DNA of 64,000 bases from positions 45,300-109,299 of the forward strand of contig OX639990.1 in NCBI GenBank assembly GCA_951828535.1. Reading direction: 5' to 3'. Positions 18,214 through 27,004 of the stretch are shown here, one piece after another; the first letter of the stretch is position 1; every line of letters starts with the position of its first letter. Below the pieces are notes generated by a model. The model did not search any database and had not been told where the DNA came from. It saw only the letters and a list, made by a program, of their open reading frames with translations. The translations under genes were made by a program, and so were the position numbers. The DNA is from an uncultured Candidatus Entotheonella sp. Lineage in GTDB: Bacteria; Tectomicrobia; Entotheonellia; Entotheonellales; Entotheonellaceae.

Positions 18214-20106
18214 CTATTGATCCATTCGATACAGGTAGCGGATGTCCCAAAGCCCGTACAACGTGGGTGTCGTGTTGCCGAAGACGTTGCGCACCGCGGC
18301 CAGCCGGTCGGAACGTGTCGTGTAGATGACTGGCACGTTCTTGGCCGCAATTTCCTGGGCTTGGTAGTAGAGATCTACGCGCTTGTCATGGTTCAGTTCC
18401 TGGCTGGCCTTGACATAAAGCTCGTCAATATCGCCTTCCCACTCTGTCGCCGGCTGGGGCTGGTTCGGATACCACAGGTGGAAGTGCTCACTGCTGTGCC
18501 AGAAATCGATGCCACTATGCGGGTCCGGTCCGTCGCTGAAGCCGACGATGGTGGCCTCCCAGTCATAGGAGGAGGTCAGCCGGGAGACGAGGTCGCCGAA
18601 CTCGATCAGTTCATAGTCCGCCTTGATGCCGATGTTAGCAAGGCCCTGTTGGATGATCCTACGGAACTCCTGCTCGCCTGCGCTGCTGTTGTTGGTGATC
18701 ACTAATGAGAACTCGATCTCATCACCTTGCCCATCTTCACGGATCCCGTTCCCATTGGTGTCCATCCAGCCGAGGCGGTCGAGTATGGCGTTGGCCTCGC
18801 CGATATCATATTCGTACCGGCGGACGTTCGGGTTGTGGAAATCGCCCGCCGCCGGGCTGACGGAGGACCACTGCGGGTAGCCGAATCCGTACTGGACATC
18901 GCTGATGATGGCGTCTCTGTCGATACTGTGCGCGACGGCTTGGCGAAATTGTATATTCTCGAACCACTTCCGCTTCTCCGGCGCGACATAGGACTCGCTC
19001 GTGTCCGGGTTTGTGCCCGGGTTCATGTTGAAGGCCAACAGCGTCGATGCGAAACCGGGACCGCGCCGGTAGATCGTGAAGTTCTGTATTGCCTGCAACG
19101 CGTTGAGGCCTGCGTGCCACTCACCCAGGACACCAAGAACATCCGATTCCTTCGTCCAGAATTTTCCGAGCCCAGCCCCTTGATCCGGCACGATAAGATA
19201 CCTGACCTCGGCCAGATACGGCAGGGAGTAGCCGTCGTCGTCCGTGAGCCAGTAGTCCGGGTTGCGCTGCAGGACCACGCGTTCACCGGGGTCATAGCTC
19301 TCGATGGTGAAGGGGCCGGTGCCGATGATCGTAGTCGGGTCCGTGTTGATATCCCACGCCGAGGCGAAGGTGCCGTTGTTCACGTACCGCTCGAGGATAT
19401 GCTTGGGATAGATCGCCGTGCCCATGGAGCGGAGGAAGGGGGCGAACGGCACCGGCAGAACGCATTCAACCGTATAGTCGTCCCGTGCCGTAACGGTCAT
19501 CTTTGCTTCCGTCCAGACGCCGGTTTCCTCGTCAAGGAACCGGAAGTTGAACGTCGCCCGGGCGCTCGCGTCGGTGTCATCATTGTAGATAATGTCGTTG
19601 AAGGTGAAGTCCACGTCGTGCGCCGTGAAGGGCTCGCCGTCGTGCCACCTCACGCCCTGGCGCAGGTAAAACGTCCACACCAAGCCATTCTCGGAGCGTT
19701 CCCAGGACTCGGCCAGCGCCGGTTGGACCTCGTCGGTCAGCCACGAGGTCTCGGTCAGGCCCTCAAAGAGGTATCCCAGGATGCCCGACGACCCGGTGTC
19801 GTTCGCAAGAGCCAGGTTCAGGGTCAGCGGCTCGGAGACGGTTGCAAACGTCAGGGACCCGCCGGCTTCCCCGACGGTATACTCGAACGTCTCGGCATTC
19901 CTTTTGAGGTCGTCGGTAATGGTGTTCGGGCTGTCGTCCGAGCAGGCGAGCAGGGCCAGCGCTGCAAAAACGGCGAGAACAGCGCTGGCCCGCCTGCCTC
20001 GCCGCAGCCATCGTCTTTCCCGGTGAATCGCACCGCCCGTCCCAAGCTCACGGCACCATGAATTGCCGGTGCCAACGTAACCTTCTGATTCTCGCCTTTG
20101 AAACAT
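18214..20106 (-). CDS. peptide ABC transporter substrate-binding lipoprotein, orphan copy
   Basis: About 630-residue family-5 extracellular solute-binding protein (DppA/OppA type). After a basic start it has a lipoprotein signal ending in ALALLACSDD, and then GYLFEGLTETSWLTDEVQPA, WTFYLRQGVRWHDGEPFTAHD and GTGPFTIESYDPGERVVLQR. ATG 20106 follows GGAG, and in-frame codons further upstream are less credible. It is a clear paralogue of the binding protein at 47259-49067, sharing for instance NDDxxASAR, GYPQW and TPTLYGL. Unlike that copy it has no permease genes beside it. Confidence 0.88.
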   Translation of the reverse strand: MFQRRESEGYVGTGNSWCRELGTGGAIHRERRWLRRGRRASAVLAVFAALALLACSDDSPNTITDDLKRNAETFEYTVGEAGGSLTFATVSEPLTLNLALANDTGSSGILGYLFEGLTETSWLTDEVQPALAESWERSENGLVWTFYLRQGVRWHDGEPFTAHDVDFTFNDIIYNDDTDASARATFNFRFLDEETGVWTEAKMTVTARDDYTVECVLPVPFAPFLRSMGTAIYPKHILERYVNNGTFASAWDINTDPTTIIGTGPFTIESYDPGERVVLQRNPDYWLTDDDGYSLPYLAEVRYLIVPDQGAGLGKFWTKESDVLGVLGEWHAGLNALQAIQNFTIYRRGPGFASTLLAFNMNPGTNPDTSESYVAPEKRKWFENIQFRQAVAHSIDRDAIISDVQYGFGYPQWSSVSPAAGDFHNPNVRRYEYDIGEANAILDRLGWMDTNGNGIREDGQGDEIEFSLVITNNSSAGEQEFRRIIQQGLANIGIKADYELIEFGDLVSRLTSSYDWEATIVGFSDGPDPHSGIDFWHSSEHFHLWYPNQPQPATEWEGDIDELYVKASQELNHDKRVDLYYQAQEIAAKNVPVIYTTRSDRLAAVRNVFGNTTPTLYGLWDIRYLYRMDQ

Positions 20107-20763
20107 ATTTGTTGCTCCATGTTCAATGTCCCGAGGTTGTCCTGCTGCCTTGCGGCCCCTGTCACCCCGGCGAAGAGCCTGCCTCGAAGTGGATCCGGGG
20201 CCGGGGTCCGAAAGGTTTTTGTGGTACAACGGTCACTGGATTCCGGCCTTCACCGGAATGACGATAGGGGAACACCGGACGGTCTATTCCCATGGCCTCG
20301 CCAAGGCCACATCAAGAACCATGAAAATGGCCCCCGGAGCGACCGCCCCCTGACAAGGGGGGTTGGGGGGTTACATGTTTCCCCAAAGTGAGCCTCGTGC
20401 CCGTCCTGTGGATTCCCGCTGCCACGGGACAGTGGGCATCCACAAGGGGCACCCTACGAAGGTCGGGGCATGGTATCGGACGGGCTGTTTTCATGGGATT
20501 GACCAGCATCAGGGCACCGACGTTACGTCGAAACGGCTCGCGCAATCAAGGCTTGCAATCGACCCGAAAGAACGTAAGGTTCCACGGAGCCGTCAGTTCA
20601 GCCGGTACGCCAACAACGAAGCGCTGGGAACACCGTCGCATGTTGGCAGAAGCGTTGTCAACCTGAGCAAGGATCCGTTGCGGTCTTGCCGTGAAGACCC
20701 GTATCGCGGCGAACTCTGGCGTGGTGTTCAGGCGCCGGGCAGGGGATTGGAGTCGAATTGCCT
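20107..20763. other. 657-bp intergenic region
   Basis: Besides the dispersed repeat at 20301-20468, this stretch holds a short palindromic element around 20231-20270 (GGATTCCGGCCTTCACCGGAATGACG), typical of repeats scattered in proteobacterial genomes. I see no gene: the open frames lack start sites and conserved motifs. Confidence 0.5.
20301..20468. repeat. dispersed ~170-bp repeat, copy A
   Basis: This segment aligns along its whole length with 23702-23880. Shared blocks include GGCCACAT, the CCCGGAG-GACCGC region, TGACAAGGGG, TTGGGG, ACATGTTT, GCCTCGTGC, TTCCCGC, ACGGGACA, TGGGCA and CCACAAGGGG. The copies differ by substitutions and small indels, so they are diverged members of one non-coding repeat family. 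Copy A lies before the MutS-like gene and copy B after the glycosyltransferase remnant, so together they flank a 3.2-kb block. Confidence 0.8.
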
Positions 20764-22629
20764 ATGATCTCATACGCCAGCCAGCGCCGATTGGATGCGC
20801 TGCGACGTCAAATCAAGCGGCTGGACGGCCGCTTGCTGCGCCTGGACCGGCTGAGCCGGAAGTTCTCGCGGCTGCGGACCGCGCTGGTGCTGGGAGGGAT
20901 TTGCGCTGCGCTGGTCGCCGAGCGTTTCCTCGGCAACAGCATCGCCTGGCTCACCCTCGGACTATTTGGGGCTGCATTCGTGGCGGCCGCGATCGGCCAT
21001 CGCCGTGTGCGTCACAGTGGCGTCCGGCACGCCGTCTGGAAACACATTAAGTCCACCCACGTCGCGCGCTTGACCCATGACTGGGCAAACATTCCGCAAC
21101 CGCCCGACATACCGAACGACCCGGAACACCCGTTCGCCGCCGACCTCAACCTGACCGGCCCGCGTTCCGTACACCACCTCCTCGACACCAGCACGTCGTA
21201 TGGCGGCTGCGCACGGTTGCGCACTTGGCTCTTGAAGCCCCTGAACACCGCCGAAGCGGTGCGCGAGCGGCAGCAGATCATCCGCGAGCTGGCGCCGCTG
21301 GCGCGTTTCCGTGATCGACTCAACCTGCACGGCGTCCTGCTCGGCGGTCGGACGCAGGAGAGGTGGTCCGCCGACAAGATCGTCGACTGGCTTATGCAGG
21401 CGTCGCCCCCGCGCCTGACGCCGTGGGTGTGGGGCCTCGGTCTACTGGCGCTCGCCAACCTCGTGCTCGCGGTTCTATACGCCCTGGGTCACCTGCCGCC
21501 CGTGTGGCCTGCAACCTGGCTGGCCTATCTGGGCTTGTATACCTACAAACACCGCGAGGCCCGCAGCCTGTTCGCCGATGCCTACCAGCTTGAACGGGTG
21601 CTGCGGCATTTGCGCGCCGTTCTGATCTACCTGGAGGGCTTCCCCTACGGCAGGACGCCGCATCTTGCCAAGCTCTGTGAACCGTATTGGCGCGCCGCCA
21701 GCCGGCCGTCGGCGTCGGTGCGTCAGATCGTGCGCATCGCGGGTGCTGCCGGTGTGCAGCAGAGCCACCTGCTGGGCTTTCTGGTGAATGCCCTGGTGCC
21801 GTGGGACCTGTTCTTCGCCAACCGGCTGAATCGCTATAAGGCGTCGGCCAAAGCCACGCTGCCGGTGTGGATTCACACCTGGTACGACCTGGAGGCCTTG
21901 AACGCTCTGGCCACGTACAGCTACTTGCACCCTGACAATGCCTTTCCGGAGATCGTGCCGCAGGCCCGACCCCTGCTGCAGACGCGTGCCCTGGGACATC
22001 CTCTGCTGCCGGACGCCGAGCGCGTGCACAATGATTTCAGCTTCGAAGCGCCGGGTGATATCGCCCTGATCACCGGATCCAACATGTCGGGCAAGAGCAC
22101 CTTTCTACGTACCCTCGGTGTCAACCTGTGCCTGGCATACGCCGGCACCGCGGTGCACGCCGAAGAACTGCGCACCGTGCCGCTGCGGCTGTTCACCTGC
22201 ATCCAGGTCGCCGATTCGGTGACCGATGGCATCTCGTATTTTTACGCCGAGGTGCGGCGCCTCAAGGCCTTGCTGGCCGCCCTGAACGCCGAGGACGAAG
22301 CGCCCTTGCTGTATCTGATCGACGAAATTTTCCGCGGCACCAACAACCACGAGCGCCTGGCCGGGAGCCGCGCTTACATCGAGGCGCTCGCCAGCGGCCG
22401 CGGTGTCGGCATGATTTCCACCCACGATCTGGAACTCGTCGGCATGGCCGCGGCCGTGCCGGGAATTCACAACTTCCATTTCCGGGAGGAGATTCGCGAC
22501 GGCCGTATGGTCTTCGACTACCGGCTGCGGCCGGGACCTTGCCCGACGACGAACGCCTTGAAAATCATGCGCCTGGCCGGCCTGCCGGTAACCCCCGCGG
22601 CAGCGAGTGTTACGGGCCACGGCGGCTGA
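20764..22629 (+). CDS. MutS-like ATPase with membrane segments
   Basis: 621 residues with the MutS C-terminal ABC-type ATPase domain: Walker A GSNMSGKST, Walker B LYLIDEIFRGTN and the switch STHDLELVG. The N-terminal half is not mismatch-recognition-like. It has hydrophobic helices (about residues 40-80 and 225-265) and a core domain with LLDTSTSYGGCARLRTWLLK, as in membrane-associated MutS-related proteins of unknown role. ATG 20764 is chosen, and the TTG at 20758 has a better-spaced GGAG and could be the real start. The damaged glycosyltransferase gene begins 18 bp downstream. Confidence 0.82.
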   Translation: MISYASQRRLDALRRQIKRLDGRLLRLDRLSRKFSRLRTALVLGGICAALVAERFLGNSIAWLTLGLFGAAFVAAAIGHRRVRHSGVRHAVWKHIKSTHVARLTHDWANIPQPPDIPNDPEHPFAADLNLTGPRSVHHLLDTSTSYGGCARLRTWLLKPLNTAEAVRERQQIIRELAPLARFRDRLNLHGVLLGGRTQERWSADKIVDWLMQASPPRLTPWVWGLGLLALANLVLAVLYALGHLPPVWPATWLAYLGLYTYKHREARSLFADAYQLERVLRHLRAVLIYLEGFPYGRTPHLAKLCEPYWRAASRPSASVRQIVRIAGAAGVQQSHLLGFLVNALVPWDLFFANRLNRYKASAKATLPVWIHTWYDLEALNALATYSYLHPDNAFPEIVPQARPLLQTRALGHPLLPDAERVHNDFSFEAPGDIALITGSNMSGKSTFLRTLGVNLCLAYAGTAVHAEELRTVPLRLFTCIQVADSVTDGISYFYAEVRRLKALLAALNAEDEAPLLYLIDEIFRGTNNHERLAGSRAYIEALASGRGVGMISTHDLELVGMAAAVPGIHNFHFREEIRDGRMVFDYRLRPGPCPTTNALKIMRLAGLPVTPAAASVTGHGG

Positions 22630-22647
22630 TGGCCTGCGGGAGACGGC

Positions 22648-23601
22648 ATGCGGCGGGTGTTGGTCATACGCGGCGGGGCCATCGGCGATGTGATTCTCAC
22701 TCTACCGGCGGTTGGTGCCCTGCGGCTGGCCTTTCCGAGCGCGCGTATCGACGTCATGGGCGACGCCAAGCGGGCCTGTCTGGCGCGTCACCCTACCTAT
22801 GCCGACGCCGAGCAGTGGGAGATGTGCCGGCTATTCAGCGGTGTGCCCCAGGTGCCGCCGCGGTTGGCGGCATACTTGAGCGCCTTCGAACTGATTCTGT
22901 CCTACCTTCCGACACCCGACGCAATCTTCACGAACAATCTCAGGCGGTACTGCCCCGGTGAGGTCATTGCCTGGCCGCCGCACCCGCGTATCGGGATGCA
23001 CGCAACGGACCACCTTCTGCAACCTGTGCCGCGATTTGTGGACCCCACCCCGCCTGCCCAGCCCCTCTTTGATCCCAGTGCGGCGCACCAGCAAGCCGCT
23101 AACCATTTCTGGTGATCGACAGGTTTATCGGAACAGGGCGTCTTGGCGGTGCATCCCGGCAGCGGCAGTCGGCATAAGATGTGGCCCTCGGAAGGCTGGT
23201 GGCAGGTGATGGCGTGAGCCGCCGAGGAAGGGATTCCCGGCGTGGTGATATGCGGACCGGCCGAGGAGGAACGCCGCATCGGTAGGTTATTGACTACCCT
23301 CAGTCCGTTGTGGAAGGTGTTGCGAACTGCGTCCTTACCGGAGTTGGCGGCGATATTGGCGCGCTGTGCGGTTTTCGCGGGGCACGATTCCGGCGTCACG
23401 CATCTCGTCGCCGTCGGCATCCGCGCGCTGGCCTTGTTCGGATCCACCGATCCACGGATGTGGGGGCCGCGCAGTGAGCGGGCCTGCGTCATACAACCCG
23501 CGCCGCCGGGGCCGCTGGGACTGAACAGCCTGCCGGCTGAGGCGGTCATTTGGACGCTGAGGGCCATGTTGGATGCCACGTCGGACTCTGTACCCTCCTG
23601 A
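22648..23601 (+). pseudogene. glycosyltransferase family 9 (heptosyltransferase-like), broken
   Basis: The first part encodes a GT9 N-terminus (RRVLVIRGGAIGDVILTLPA, then LAFPSARIDVMG) and stops at 23113-23115. The continuation is in another frame: LAVHPGSGSRHKMWPSEGWW, then an in-frame TGA (near 23214-23216), then VICGPAEEERR, FAGHDSGVTHLVAVGIRALALF and GSTDPRMWGP, the C-terminal GT9 nucleotide-sugar site. One frameshift plus one stop make a full-length product unlikely. The family transfers heptose or other sugars in lipopolysaccharide synthesis. The original gene was probably about 318 codons and co-oriented with the MutS-like gene. Confidence 0.8.
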
Positions 23602-23701
23602 TTGAGCCACACCCGCTTGCAAATCGGCCAATTTGTGAGGAGAGAGTAGACCGCGACGCTTCGTCTCCGGCGAAGGAACAGTCACCCCGGCGGAAGCCGA
23701 G

Positions 23702-23880
23702 GGCAGGCCTTGCAGGCCACATAAGGGTGATGGAAATGGATCCCGGAGTGACCGCTGCCCCGCTGACAAGGGGCGTTGGGGTACATGTTTGCTCCCAGGC
23801 GGGCCTCGTGCACGCCCCGCGGGTTCCCGCCCGCACGGGACAATGGGCACCCACAAGGGGTGCCCCTACGACCGGGGTGT
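23702..23880. repeat. dispersed ~170-bp repeat, copy B
   Basis: Second copy of the repeat at 20301-20468 in the same orientation, with the blocks GGCCACAT, CCCGGAGTGACCGC, TGACAAGGGG, TACATGTTT, GCCTCGTGCACG, ACGGGACAATGGGCA and CACAAGGGG in the same order. It fills most of the 303-bp gap between the glycosyltransferase remnant and frc, and no gene is seen there. Confidence 0.8.
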
Positions 23881-23904
23881 TGCAGTGACTCGTTGGGACC
23901 TTCT

Positions 23905-25143
23905 TCAAATCACCCCGTCCTGACGCAGCTGGTCGACGTCGTCAGCACCGTAGCCCATCACCTGTCCCAGAACCTCGGCGGTATGCTCGCCCAGAAGCGG
24001 CGACGAGGTAATCTCGATCGCTGAATCCGACAGCTTCAACGGGCTGCCAACGGTCTTGAAGGAGCCGCGCTGTGGATGCGGCACTTCAACGATCATGTCG
24101 CGCGCCCGCAAGTGATCGTCCTCAAACAGGTCGGCGCTGTCGAGGACCGGACCGCAGGGCACGTTGATGGCGTTCAATTTCTCCATCACCTCGAACTTGG
24201 TGTGGTTCAGGCTCCACGATTCCACCAAACCGTACACCTCGTCGAGGCGTTGCAGGCGCGCCGCCGGGGTGGCATAGCGCTCGTCGTCGACGAGGTCCTC
24301 GCGCTCCATGGTGCGCAGCAGGGCGTCCCAGATTTGCGGCTGGAAGACCACGTAAATGTAGTCGTTCGGGCCGCCGGGCTTGCAGCGCAGGGCGGTGCCG
24401 GGGTGCCCGCCGCCGGAGGCGTTGCCGGAGCGCGGCACGGCGTCGTCGAAGTGCTCGATTGGGTACTCGGGCAACGGGCCGCGCTGCAGCCGTTGGTGGT
24501 CGCGCATCTTGACGCGCACCAGGTTGAGCACGCTGTCCTGCATGGCTACCTCGACGCGCTGCCCCTTGCCGCTGTGGGTGCGTTGGAAGAGCGCTGCCAG
24601 GATGGCCGCCACCATGTGGATGCCGGAGCCCGAATCGCCGACCTGCGAGCCGGTGCACAGCGGCGGCCCATCGGCCAGGCCGGTGGTGCTCATTGAGCCC
24701 CCCATAGCCTGGGCGATGGGTTCGTACGCCTTGAAATCCTTATTCGGTCCATAGGAGCCGAAGCCCTTGATCGAGGCGTAGATGGCGCGGGGGTTGATCG
24801 CCTGGATCGTCTCCCACGGGAAGCCAAGGCGGGCCAGCACGCCCGGACCGAAGTTCTCGACCACCACGTCGGAGGTCTTGAGCAGCTCGGTGAAGATCGT
24901 CTTTCCCTGCTTGCTCTTGAGGTTCAGGGTGATGCTGCGTTTGTTGCAGTTGAGCATGGTGAAGTAGAGGCTGTCGACGTCCGGCATGTCGCGCAACTGC
25001 CCGCGGGTGATGTCGCCGCGTCCGGGGGGTTCGAGCTTCACCACGTCGGCGCCGAGAAATCCGAGAATCTGGGTGCAGGACGGACCCGATTGCACGTGGG
25101 TCATGTCCAGAATGCGCACGCCCTCCAGGGCCTTGTCTGCCAT
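23905..25143 (-). CDS. frc: formyl-CoA:oxalate CoA-transferase (family III)
   Basis: 412 residues with close similarity, recalled from the Oxalobacter enzyme, across the whole length: LDMTHVQSGPSCTQILGFLG, PDVDSLYFTMLNCNKRSI, VVENFGPGVLARLGF, LLGEHTAEVL. The catalytic Asp is D170 in GSQVGDSGSG, and the glycine loop ASGGGHPG that gates the active site is present. Frc moves CoA from formyl-CoA to oxalate, the step before oxalyl-CoA decarboxylase. ATG 25143 has AAGGAG six bases upstream. The related ThDP enzyme at 16538 is not adjacent, and CaiB/BaiF transferases can use other acids, so the oxalate role is probable, not proven. Confidence 0.85.
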   Translation of the reverse strand: MADKALEGVRILDMTHVQSGPSCTQILGFLGADVVKLEPPGRGDITRGQLRDMPDVDSLYFTMLNCNKRSITLNLKSKQGKTIFTELLKTSDVVVENFGPGVLARLGFPWETIQAINPRAIYASIKGFGSYGPNKDFKAYEPIAQAMGGSMSTTGLADGPPLCTGSQVGDSGSGIHMVAAILAALFQRTHSGKGQRVEVAMQDSVLNLVRVKMRDHQRLQRGPLPEYPIEHFDDAVPRSGNASGGGHPGTALRCKPGGPNDYIYVVFQPQIWDALLRTMEREDLVDDERYATPAARLQRLDEVYGLVESWSLNHTKFEVMEKLNAINVPCGPVLDSADLFEDDHLRARDMIVEVPHPQRGSFKTVGSPLKLSDSAIEITSSPLLGEHTAEVLGQVMGYGADDVDQLRQDGVI

Positions 25144-25167
25144 GTCTTGCTCCTTGCTTTCAAATTG

Positions 25168-26223
25168 CTAAACGTTGAAACGGATGGTCAGGACATCGCC
25201 GTCCTGAACCGGATACGTCTTGCCTTCGATGCGCAGCTTGCCGGCCTCGCGGGCCTTGGCCATGGAGCCGCTGGCTTCCAGGTCGTCGTAAGGGATGACC
25301 TCGGCGCGGATAAAGCCGCGGGCCATGTCGGAGTGAATGACACCGGCGGCTTGTTGCGCCACGGCGCCGTGCGGAATGGTCCAGGTGCGCACCTCTTTTT
25401 CGCTGACCGTGAAGAACGAGCACAGGCCGAGAAGCTGGTATGACGCCCGAGTGAAGCGATCGAGCCCCGATTCTTGCAACCCAAGGTCCTGCTGAAAGAG
25501 CCTGGCCGCTTCGGCGTCGAGCTGCGCCATTTCGCTTTCGATCTGGCCGTACAGCGTGATGACCTGCACGTCGTCATCCGCCCGGCTTTCCCTGAAATCC
25601 CCGGCCAGCGCCGCGGCGTCCGGGCGGCGATCCTCGTCGAGGTTGAGGACCACGAGTTGGGCTTTGCTGCTCAGTAGGCCGAAGCCGCGCAAAAGTTTCC
25701 GCTCGCCTTCGCTGAAGTCCAGGCGTCGCAATGGACGTTCTGCCTCCAGAGCTTCCTGGCAGCTACGCAGCAACTGTTGCTCCCGTTGCAGGTCCGCCCG
25801 CTTCATTTTGCCGAGGTCCTTGGTAACCCGTTCCAGGCGCTTTTCCACCACGGCGAGATCGGCCAGCAATATCTCGTTGTTGAGGTCATTGAAATCGCCC
25901 AACGGATCAACGTCGTCGCCGAACACACCCACCACGTGGGCCAGGGCGTCGGCGTCCCGCATCAGGGTCAGCAGGCTTTCGGCGAAATGCGCGCCCGTCT
26001 GGCCGGTCAGGACGGGATCGACAAACGACATCACGGCGGGCGTGACCTTGCGAGGATTGTATAGGTCCGCCAGCGGTTGCAGGCGGGCGTCCGGGACTTG
26101 GACCACGCGGGTATCGCTCTTGCTGCCGGCGCGCGAAGTCTGGGCCGGCGCGGCGGCGCTGGTCAGAGCGCGAAAAACGGTGGTCTTGCCACAAGAAGGG
26201 CGTCCGATGATGCCTATGTGCAT
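25168..26223 (-). CDS. ychF: YchF/EngD-like GTPase/ATPase
   Basis: 351-residue Obg-family P-loop protein: G1 loop GRPSCGKTT, the atypical NxxE specificity motif NLDE (YchF proteins prefer ATP), a coiled-coil insertion, and the C-terminal TGS-like/DUF933 domain (VRTWTIPHGAVAQQAAGVIH, GFIRAEVIPYDDL, YPVQDGDVLTIRFNV). YchF associates with ribosomes and stress responses. ATG 26223 follows GGGAGG with nine-base spacing, and a longer in-frame reading runs into the neighbouring repeat and is rejected. The P-loop SCGKT differs from the common NVGKS of YchF. Confidence 0.88.
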   Translation of the reverse strand: MHIGIIGRPSCGKTTVFRALTSAAAPAQTSRAGSKSDTRVVQVPDARLQPLADLYNPRKVTPAVMSFVDPVLTGQTGAHFAESLLTLMRDADALAHVVGVFGDDVDPLGDFNDLNNEILLADLAVVEKRLERVTKDLGKMKRADLQREQQLLRSCQEALEAERPLRRLDFSEGERKLLRGFGLLSSKAQLVVLNLDEDRRPDAAALAGDFRESRADDDVQVITLYGQIESEMAQLDAEAARLFQQDLGLQESGLDRFTRASYQLLGLCSFFTVSEKEVRTWTIPHGAVAQQAAGVIHSDMARGFIRAEVIPYDDLEASGSMAKAREAGKLRIEGKTYPVQDGDVLTIRFNV

Positions 26224-26239
26224 GCGGTGGCACCTCCCG

Positions 26240-27004
26240 TCATGCCGGACTCGATCCGGCATCCAGTTGAGTGGGAGATGACGCCGCATATAGCTTGTGC
26301 GCCGCGATGTAGGCAGCCACCGGGGCGGGCACGAGATCGTCGATGGGCAGACCCCGTTCGCACCGCTCACGCACTTCGGTGGCGGAAATCGCGTCGACGG
26401 GTGGCCCGCTGCCAGCCTGCGGCGGTAGCACGCAGCTATGGATGCGGTCGCGGTACGGCGTCAGAAGTGGATCGTCCGGCAGGCTGAAAGGGCCTTGGCG
26501 CGAGCAAACGATGAATTGAAAAGATTCGAACATGCGTTTAAGGGCCGTTTCGGCGTCGTCGTAATGCCAGGCAAGGATGCGTTCGGCAGCGTCGCGGCCG
26601 GTGAGAAAATATACCTGCGGCCGCTGCGGATAGACCGCCAGCAGGCCCTCGTACATATCGACGAACAGGCCGTGCGTGCTGAGTCCCACGGCGGCGTACG
26701 GGGCGTCCGCGACCGCCAGGCGCATCATCTCCAGACGCTGCTCCAGGGAGGCGCCGAAAATCGTCTTGTGCGGCGGCACCTGCGGCAGCAGGAACAGCAC
26801 CTCGTCGATGCCGAAATGGACCATGGCGGCCTCGGCGACCGCCAGGTGGGCCAGGGTGATGGGATTATAGGCGCCGCCCAGGACGCCCAATCGAGTGGGC
26901 GCCGGTACCGAGGCTTTCTTGCTGAGGGTAACGCGGGGTTGCCCCGGTGTCTGAGGATGCGGCGTCATGTGGAAGGCGTCCCGGAGTGCCCTAATCCGCT
27001 CCAT
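26240..27004 (-). CDS. nadD: nicotinate-nucleotide adenylyltransferase-like protein
   Basis: 254-residue nucleotidyltransferase: the signature GVLGGAYNPITLAHLAVAE contains the GxxNPxTxxH core, QVPPHK follows, and the C-terminal ISATEVRERCERGLPI matches the ISSTxxR loop that binds the triphosphate. NadD makes deamido-NAD from NaMN. Divergence leaves nicotinate- versus other nucleotidyl transfer open. ATG 27004 overlaps thiD by 14 bp, and ATG 26968 is an alternative. The last residues (QLDAGSSPA) and the stop codon are contributed by the palindromic repeat at 26242-26262, so the native C-terminus was replaced or extended. Confidence 0.78.
   Translation of the reverse strand: MERIRALRDAFHMTPHPQTPGQPRVTLSKKASVPAPTRLGVLGGAYNPITLAHLAVAEAAMVHFGIDEVLFLLPQVPPHKTIFGASLEQRLEMMRLAVADAPYAAVGLSTHGLFVDMYEGLLAVYPQRPQVYFLTGRDAAERILAWHYDDAETALKRMFESFQFIVCSRQGPFSLPDDPLLTPYRDRIHSCVLPPQAGSGPPVDAISATEVRERCERGLPIDDLVPAPVAAYIAAHKLYAASSPTQLDAGSSPA
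26242..26262. repeat. REP-like palindrome
   Basis: ATGCCGGACTCGATCCGGCAT is an almost perfect inverted repeat (ATGCCGGA / TCCGGCAT) of the REP type seen in proteobacteria. It spans the stop codon of the nadD-like gene and lies just upstream of ychF. A related element is at 40288-40306. Confidence 0.8.

Noticed and set aside
18727..20061. A 444-residue plus-strand open frame
   Set aside because: It is antisense to the orphan binding lipoprotein and has no recognizable domain.
20388..20757. Open frames between the binding lipoprotein and the MutS-like gene
   Set aside because: They lie in repeat-rich intergenic DNA without ribosome sites, coding bias or motifs.
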